From Larix sibirica (Eukaryota; Streptophyta; Pinopsida; Pinales; Pinaceae): 11,296 nucleotides of DNA. Each line of letters opens with the position of its first letter. The stretch's first letter is position 1. Below, in pieces: positions 6,243-11,296 of the stretch. The DNA lies in NCBI GenBank assembly GCA_004151065.3, contig NWUY0300035719.1, forward strand, positions 1 to 11,296, read 5' to 3'. The position numbers and the translations under genes were made by a program. Under the pieces are notes generated by a model. The model saw only the letters and a list, made by a program, of their open reading frames with translations. It did not search any database and was not told the DNA's origin.

Positions 6243-9200
6243 TCATTTCATGCAGACTATGCCTCCCTGAGTTCCGAAGCTTCCACTGCATTCAGAAGCA
6301 GGCATCTTCAGGGCAACGCTTTGATTATTATTATTATGGATTCTTCGGGAGCCGAAGGCAGTGCAGGATCGGCAGTCTGTGGAGAGCAGAGATGAAGTCC
6401 TGTACCTGTCTTCCCCTCCCATGATGGGCATGGGGACTCCCTTCTTGACAGGACTCACATAATCCGGCCTGTAGGTCTGCCCAAGAACGCCATCGACAAT
6501 ATCGGAGAGATCCAAGAAATCGAACCGCAAATCAAGATGGGCGAAGCAGTCGTCGGGTGGCAGCTGGTAGTTGTGGACTCGGTCCTCGTGCGGAGTAATG
6601 GGCACGACCCGCACCGATATCTCGGCGGTGTCCTTCAGCCTGACGATGGCACTGTTTCTCCGGGCAGTCCGTTCGATCGTGACGGCCCCGTCGGGGGAAG
6701 CCCAGACAGCGACATGGCTCTCTGGGATCGCAAAGGCCTGGCCATCGAAAGAGAAATTCAGGTGGTCGACAGCCTCGTCCCAGGCCGCGACGTTGCTGGT
6801 GGCGCCGACGGTTAATCTGTGGGAGGAGAAGAGGATTCCGAGCGTCTGTAGCCAGGTGAAGTCGCGCTTCCGGCCTGGCGGGCGGGTGCCGATCATGTGG
6901 GCGTTTATGTGGAGGTTGGTGTCGGAGACGAGGCAGAAGTTGTCGTCCTTGGCGCCGTGGAAGTAGAACATGACCCCATCGCCTCCCACGAAGCGAGGAT
7001 CGTAGCAGATGGATCCGTAACCATTGCAACCCTGCACGCGATCTGCATAATTGATAAACCAATTTCATCAGTTTCAGTAATATAAAGATCAGCCTTGTAA
7101 TTCTATAATTGAAATTCAGTTTTCTTGATTTAAAGGATAAATGTTGTTGGGTGAATAGTATAACGCCCAAGTGTATAGATGTTGGTGGCAGGCATAGTCC
7201 AAATTTTCATTTAGTTTGTACGATGATATTTTGATCAAGTTTTTGACCATTCAGGTTGATTAAAAATTGGGTAAAACTTTTAGGACCTTGGATCATCGTA
7301 AAATTATGTTTATTTCTGAAATTTATACTGGATTCTTATAATTTCTGAAATTTATACTAGATTCTTAGATTCTTATTTTGTAGTGGAAAGAGGGTTTGTT
7401 TTCTAAACAATAAGCTTAGTACAAGCCCATGGGTGACTATGGCAGATATAGTATAACTTGTATCGCAAATAAAGCTGAACATGCTTGGTGTGACCAGCAG
7501 CATAACTTCACATATACATTGGTATTATGACACATGGAGCAGTGCTACCTATCAGCCTGGACAGTACTGTAAGCTACTTAACTGCACTCAAATGCATTAG
7601 AGGATATTTACTAGGTAATAATATACAAACTGGCATTCTTTCATGTGGCATGAATTTTGCACTAAGTCAGAGTTTCGCCTGATTGATGAAAATTTCGACT
7701 ATAAGACTTTGCTTTTACCAGTTTTTATAAAATAAACTTAACAAAAAGTTTCAGTTTGTCCACTTATTAACACACTCTTCTATATATATCTCTAACAGTT
7801 AGTTCTGTATATCTCCTGAACAGTTTTATAACCCAAATCCATGTATCAAGTTTTTAATGTTTAGGCTTAGTAAACATCTATGCACCTGGTCCCATTTGAA
7901 AATTTGACCTGAGCAAAAGGCATGCCTAAAATGCTTGTATAGATTGACATTTGAATTTTGGACATTAAAATTGCGATTTCATCTCAGCGATCTAAGTTCA
8001 CACATATGAGTTGTGGGTTTTGACTAGTTATTTTGAAAACCAAATTGTCAAAAGGGTATGGGGCTGTATGGCACCTTGTTTCTCTCTGGTCAATTACAAA
8101 ACAAAGTGGAAGAGTGAAGAAACAGACAGAAGTAGTCAAGGAAGAAGGATGCAATATCCAACTATCACAAAAATATTTAGCTGTTAAACATCAATTATAG
8201 AACACTAACAAATTCATGCAAGCAGAGGGATCTGGTTGCCATTACATTATATTTGGGGTATTCATCAATTATAGATCAAATTGCTTTATTGGCTTTGGAC
8301 AAATTAAAAGGGCAGGCTGCAGACAACTATAAGTACCAGCACCTAAGGCTTAGTTGGTTCTTGGCTTTCAAATAAGGGCCCAATAGCCAAAGTGATGACT
8401 AAGTGGGCCCAATAGACAATAGCTGTCAAACATTAATTAGAGAACACTGACAAACTCATGCAAGCAGAGGGATCTGGTTGCCATTAAATTATATTTGGGG
8501 TATTCATCAATTATAGATCAAATTGCCTTATTGGCTTGGGACAAAATAAAAGGGCAGGCTGCAGACAACTATAAGTACCAGCACCTAAGGTTTAATTGGT
8601 CCTTGGCTTTCAAACACAATTATAGAACACTAACAAACTAATGCAAGCAGAGGGATCTGGTTGCCATTAAATTATATTTGGGGTATTTATCAATTATAGA
8701 TCAATATTTCAAATTGCCTTATTGGCATGGGACAAAATAAAAGGGCAGGCTGCAGACAACTACAAGTACCAGCACCTAAGGCTTAGTTGGTTCTTGGCTT
8801 TCAAATAAGGGCCCAATAGCCAAAGTGATGACTAAGTGGGTCTTGAATATTTCAATCCATCTTTCCTACTGTTTCCCCACCTCCATTCCTGAAAACGGTT
8901 GCCGAGTTGTTTGATAACTACTGAGTAATTCAAAGAAATATAAAACTTTGAAAGTTTACATGAGAGGCATATCACAGTATAAATGAAACAGTTCAAGTCG
9001 GTGGCAGGAGTTGGCCTAGTGTAAGTTTCGGGTAGATTTTGACAGCATATATGTCCCTCTCATTGCTCTACCCTCCTAAATTAATCATGGAAAATTAACC
9101 CTCCTGAACCACTTAGTGTCTTAAAAGAGAAGCCCGGATAACTTACTTTTTACAAAGCTAGTTAAAGTAAGATCTTTAAATACCTGGATCTGGATAAGTG

Positions 9201-9974
9201 ACCTGCAGAGCCAGTTCAAGTAACACCTTTAAAAAACTTTGGCACATCTGGCATGGTGATAACCGACCTTTTGCAGAGCTAGTTCAAGTAAGAGCTCTAA
9301 AGACCTTTGGCGCAGCTCACGAGGCATCCCCTTTACCTCAGCTATTCTCAAGTTCAGGACCATACCTTAGCTACCCAGGTGAAAGGATGACATAAGCTTT
9401 CCCATGTGTATCTAAAGAATATTTCCCATATTTCCCTTTTAAAAAGCATTCAAGGAATTTAGACAGGAACATGCATATTACATAGTTTACTCACTGTGGG
9501 TGGAAGAGTTTGAACTGGAATAATCTGAAATGAAAAAAAAATTGACAAACAAAAACTGAGATAGATCCATTTTAACCCCTAATGTTATATAGGGCCGAGA
9601 TGTTTGCACCTGAATTCTCTTTTATCATCTTGGTTCTTAAATCCTAGGTTAAGAAGGATGTATACCAGTGACTTACTTTTGCAAGAAGTTTCACACTTAG
9701 GGCCACAGTCCGCGAAACAGGCCTTGGCTTTTGCATCTTTAGGTTTGCGCTGAGGGCACTCTTGTGGGCACTGCAATCTTTTCGGGAAAGCACAGTTGCC
9801 GTTTCTGTTCAGGCAAACAATTGATTCCCTACTTACTGATGGACTGCTGGCCAACTTAGAGAAGAAAGTAGCAGCAGCTCTTCCTCCACTTCCATCGCCA
9901 GCAACACTTCTCACACACAAAACACATACCATATAAATCACAAGGATCCCAAAGGCTGCAAATGCCTTGCCCAT
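6243..9974 (-). CDS. Secreted Cys-rich Root_cap / LEA-related protein, two exons (9677-9974, 6243-7042)
   Basis: The spliced product is 365 aa. Family (known): plant Root_cap-domain proteins, annotated as late-embryogenesis-abundant-related, secreted and linked to root-cap cells; no biochemical activity is established. Seen: signal peptide at residues 1-25 (hydrophobic core, SVA cleavage site); ten cysteines at 54-112 in a CPxxCP / CxxDCxPxCxxxC style; then DPRFVGGDG (114-122), FYFHG (125-129), LHINAHMIG (143-151), FTWLQTLGILF (161-171), GQTYRPDY (287-294), MGGEDRY (307-313) and DCRSC (322-326). Sequons are at N195 and N339. Donor AAAA|GTAAGT at 9677/9676 and acceptor TATGCAG at 7043 join one base plus AT into an Asn codon. 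The start at 9974 is chosen because the upstream in-frame ATG (10043) lies upstream of the TATA box. The ~39-residue tail after DCRSC contains an Asn run and two extra cysteines and may be lineage-specific. Coding bases are much richer in G+C than the flanks. Confidence 0.88.
6324..6337. repeat. ATT microsatellite inside coding sequence
   Basis: On the plus strand ATTATTATTATTAT. On the coding strand it gives four consecutive AAT codons, an Asn run at residues 336-339 in the C-terminal tail of the Root_cap protein. Changes by whole units would alter the run without breaking the frame. Confidence 0.85.
7312..7367. repeat. Imperfect tandem duplication, ~29 bp x 2
   Basis: ATTTCTGAAATTTATACTGG and ATTTCTGAAATTTATACTAG begin at 7312 and 7341, each followed by ATTCTTA. 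The copies differ at single positions. The duplication lies in the intron, close to the acceptor side. Confidence 0.85.
8179..8840. repeat. Three-copy intronic tandem repeat, 183-242 bp
   Basis: Copies begin near 8179, 8421 and 8611. They share GCAAGCAGAGGGATCTGGTT, ATTATATTTGGGGTATTCAT, AAAAGGGCAGGCTGCAGACA and AAGTACCAGCACCTAAGG. Copy 1 carries a 3' extension with GGGCCCAATAG twice (8376 and 8405). Copy 2 lacks this end and runs straight into copy 3 at a short CAAA junction. Copy 3 has a 9-10 bp insert near 8704 and regains the GGGCCCAATAGCCAAAGTGATG end. Similarity is high by eye, pointing to fairly recent unequal exchange. Confidence 0.92.
9137..9312. repeat. Three-copy degenerate intronic repeat, 56-65 bp
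   Basis: Units start with GATAA at 9137, 9193 and 9258. They share a pattern of GCAGAGC(T/C)AGTTCAAGTAA, a CTTTAAA-like block and CTTTGGC or similar. Copy 1 is the most diverged (ACAAAGCTAGTTAAAGTAAG). The block lies about 360 bp inside the intron from the exon 1 donor. Confidence 0.75.
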
Positions 9975-10029
9975 TTGGTGCTTCAAGTCTTCAACACACA
10001 GGCAGATTGACTGATGATAGAATCCCGGA

Positions 10030-10037
10030 TATATATA
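10030..10037 (-). promoter_or_regulatory. TATA box of the Root_cap gene
   Basis: The minus strand reads GTTATATATATCC here. It lies about 55 bp upstream of the chosen ATG, predicting transcription start near 10000-10005 and a short 5' UTR of about 25-30 nt. It also argues against translation starting at the upstream ATG at 10043, which would precede the TATA box. The chosen start has ATGGG context. Confidence 0.65.
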
Positions 10038-10039
10038 AC

Positions 10040-10084
10040 ACACATTCCATCATCTGACAGCTTACACATTCCATCGTCTCAGAG
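10040..10084 (-). promoter_or_regulatory. Direct repeat just upstream of the TATA box
   Basis: ACACATTCCATCATCTGACAG (10040-10060) and ACACATTCCATCGTCTCAGAG (10064-10084) match at 18 of 21 positions, offset by 24 bp, immediately upstream of the TATA box. They are candidate paired binding sites; no factor is assigned. Confidence 0.5.
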
Positions 10085-10100
10085 GTTACCTACTACCGAC

Positions 10101-10120
10101 ATGTTGCAACATGTTGCAAT
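10101..10120 (-). promoter_or_regulatory. Tandem decamer containing a 16-bp perfect palindrome
   Basis: ATGTTGCAAC and ATGTTGCAAT are adjacent. Together they contain TTGCAACATGTTGCAA (10104-10119), which equals its own reverse complement. It lies about 70 bp upstream of the TATA box, where a proximal promoter element would sit. The form suits a dimeric DNA-binding protein; the role is inferred. Confidence 0.5.
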
Positions 10121-11024
10121 ATTGAAATGTATGACAGCCATCCCAACGAATGCACGCGATTCTATTACAGCTCAGATTTCCTCCACATCAACAATTGAAA
10201 CTTGTCAACGTTTCTGCCATGAATTTTCTAATTATTGTACTCGATCAATTACTAAGGTAATTTGTTTTATACGTCAGAAATCGAGAAACCAATGGCCCGA
10301 TTCTGCCCGCCTCACCCACTGATTCTCCTGCATTATGTTGATTCTCCTGCATTTTGTTGAGGTCATCAGAGCACTGCTTCCTATGTTGGGACTTCAGAAA
10401 TATGATTTTTTTAACCCAATCACAGTTCATCTCCTTCGCAACTTGGTTTCGTATATCCCATGCCAATATTCATTTTTGGTTTTTATTTAGGTATCCAAAA
10501 TGTCTGTATATGTTCATTTTTTTTTTTGAAATTTCAGGTAGTCCCTGGATTAAAATGTCAAAGATAAAGTTCTTCCATTTTACAAGGTTGGTTTTGAAGT
10601 ATTTAAATTCGACCAATAAGTTTAAAAAATTCAGTGAAACAATATTAAATTTGGATTGTTTATTTTGTTAGATTCTATTTAGATTGAAAATTTTAAGTTT
10701 TTTTTTGAAATAAAGGATATAATTTTTTGAAGATGACAAAACCTATCATAATTCAGTTGTCAAACTAGCAGTGAGCACAACAATCATTGACCACAAATGA
10801 GAGTTAACTCACTACCCATATTCAATGAAAACCATGCTACCTAAAATAACCCATTGATTTATAAAAAAGTTATATATTTTCATTCGTGTGGGCCTATGGC
10901 AGTGTGGGTGTGAGCCTATGGCCTTGTGCCATTAACTTGTTAGACAATCATAAACAATTTTAAATCTTACTTCACAATTCACAATCATGAAATAAATAAT
11001 ATAAAATGGAACTAATAGTAAGAT
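10121..11024. other. Upstream flank of the Root_cap gene, no gene found
   Basis: This is AT-rich sequence with short unrelated open frames on both strands (a minus frame at 10245-10466 and a plus frame at 10354-10671) lacking recognisable domains. A TGACGT word on the minus strand (10271-10276), similar to the core of bZIP sites, lies about 300 bp upstream of the start codon. Around 10885-10925 the phrase GCCTATGGC recurs twice in a GT-rich patch. Confidence 0.4.
10321..10358. repeat. Tandem duplication, 2 x 19 bp
   Basis: GATTCTCCTGCATTATGTT and GATTCTCCTGCATTTTGTT are adjacent (10321-10339, 10340-10358), with one mismatch. Confidence 0.9.
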
Positions 11025-11050
11025 TATATATATATATATATATATATATA
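11025..11050. repeat. (TA)13 microsatellite
   Basis: An uninterrupted TA run of 26 bases. Such runs are length-variable. Confidence 0.95.
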
Positions 11051-11084
11051 CCAAATTTGATAGTTGGATTAAAATTTTATATCA

Positions 11085-11117
11085 AAATGTTTTACTAAAT
11101 GTTTTACTAAATGTTTT
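11085..11117. repeat. 12-bp tandem repeat, ~2.75 copies
   Basis: AAATGTTTTACT at 11085 and 11097, followed by AAATGTTTT from 11109. The remaining flank to 11296 shows nothing recognisable. Confidence 0.88.
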
Positions 11118-11296
11118 GATTATGAATAACTTTAAAACTGTTTTTATTAGTAAAATGCTTAAGAATATTGTTTCCTTTCAATTATAAAAAGTTATAATGA
11201 TTAATTGTGAAAGATAGCAAAACAAATGCAGTTTTTTATTTTCAATATCTCTCCATCCATTTGAAGGATCTGCAACACATGGAGGTTCCATTGACT

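Larger units (their letters stand above)
7043..9676 (-). other. Intron of the Root_cap gene (2,634 bp, phase 1)
   Basis: It is bounded by GTAAGT (9676-9671) and TTATGCAG (ending 7043) on the minus strand. Removing it joins the cysteine cluster to the conserved body with nothing missing relative to the family pattern, so no extra exon is expected inside. The interior is AT-rich and has no supported gene. It contains a 29-bp duplication, a three-copy 183-242-bp repeat and a three-copy 56-65-bp repeat. The stretches 7380-8170, 8841-9136 and 9313-9670 show nothing I can name. Confidence 0.85.

Noticed and set aside
6532-7170. 212-aa minus-strand open frame and plus-strand frames at 6537-6966
   Set aside because: Shadows of Root_cap exon 2 in other frames: its high G+C suppresses stops. 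Arg/Pro-rich translations with no family pattern.
9198-9395. 65-aa plus-strand frame inside the intron
   Set aside because: It overlaps the degenerate 56-65-bp repeat and shows no homology pattern. Chance frame.
9585-9676. Exon 1 frame read on past 9677
   Set aside because: The continuation reads through a consensus GTAAGT donor and loses family similarity; joining to 7042 restores it exactly.
9975-10043. Upstream in-frame ATG at 10043 as the start of the Root_cap protein
   Set aside because: It lies upstream of the TATA box and would put 23 residues before the signal peptide. The ATG at 9974 opens directly into a typical signal peptide.
10245-10466. 73-aa minus-strand open frame upstream of the Root_cap gene
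   Set aside because: Lys/Gln-rich but no recognisable domain, no good start context, and it overlaps plus-strand frames of similar length.
1-11296. tRNA, rRNA or other structured RNA genes; a multi-gene defence or biosynthetic system
   Set aside because: No cloverleaf, rRNA-like block or clustered co-oriented genes seen on either strand. One intact gene plus repeats explains the recognisable content.

Overview
The window looks like plant nuclear DNA, and I favour a gymnosperm (conifer-like) genome. It holds one confidently intact protein gene, split by a long intron of about 2.6 kb. The surroundings are AT-rich and filled with decayed Ty3/gypsy-type retrotransposon sequence and many tandem duplications of different ages. 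There are no bacterial-style operons or ribosome binding sites. The gymnosperm assignment is inference from intron size, gene sparsity and the retroelement family, not from a marker gene.

Main gene (minus strand, about 6.2-10.0 kb): a two-exon gene for a secreted, cysteine-rich Root_cap / LEA-related protein of 365 aa. Exon 1 (9677-9974) encodes a signal peptide and a cysteine cluster. Exon 2 (6243-7042) encodes the conserved body. Both splice sites are canonical, the phases agree (1 nt + 2 nt) and the junction rebuilds an uninterrupted family signature. A TATA box lies about 55 bp upstream of the ATG. Upstream of it are a 24-bp-spaced direct repeat and a perfect 16-bp palindrome. An AATAAA lies just past the stop.

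Region by region: 1-1290 is mostly unassigned and has one possible terminal exon (495-672) of an unrecognised plus-strand gene. 1640-1761 is a perfect 61-bp tandem duplication. About 1950-2300 is a decayed 35-bp minisatellite with a G-rich core. 2461-3993 is the wreck of a Ty3/gypsy retrotransposon: a gag with many stops, a zinc knuckle and the beginning of reverse transcriptase. About 4004-4515 resembles a solo LTR (TGTTGGG start, TATA box, repeated GTCGAC words) with a 58-bp duplication at its 5' end. About 4516-5997 is a 13-copy array of a ~117-bp unit ending about 250 bp from the 3' end of the Root_cap gene. The intron (7043-9676) carries a three-copy 183-242-bp repeat and a three-copy 56-65-bp repeat. 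10.1-11.3 kb is AT-rich flank with microsatellites.

I found no convincing new multi-gene system. The features most worth following up are the satellite-like array beside the gene, its flush junction with the LTR-like segment, the palindrome in the promoter, and the unusual C-terminal tail of the Root_cap protein.
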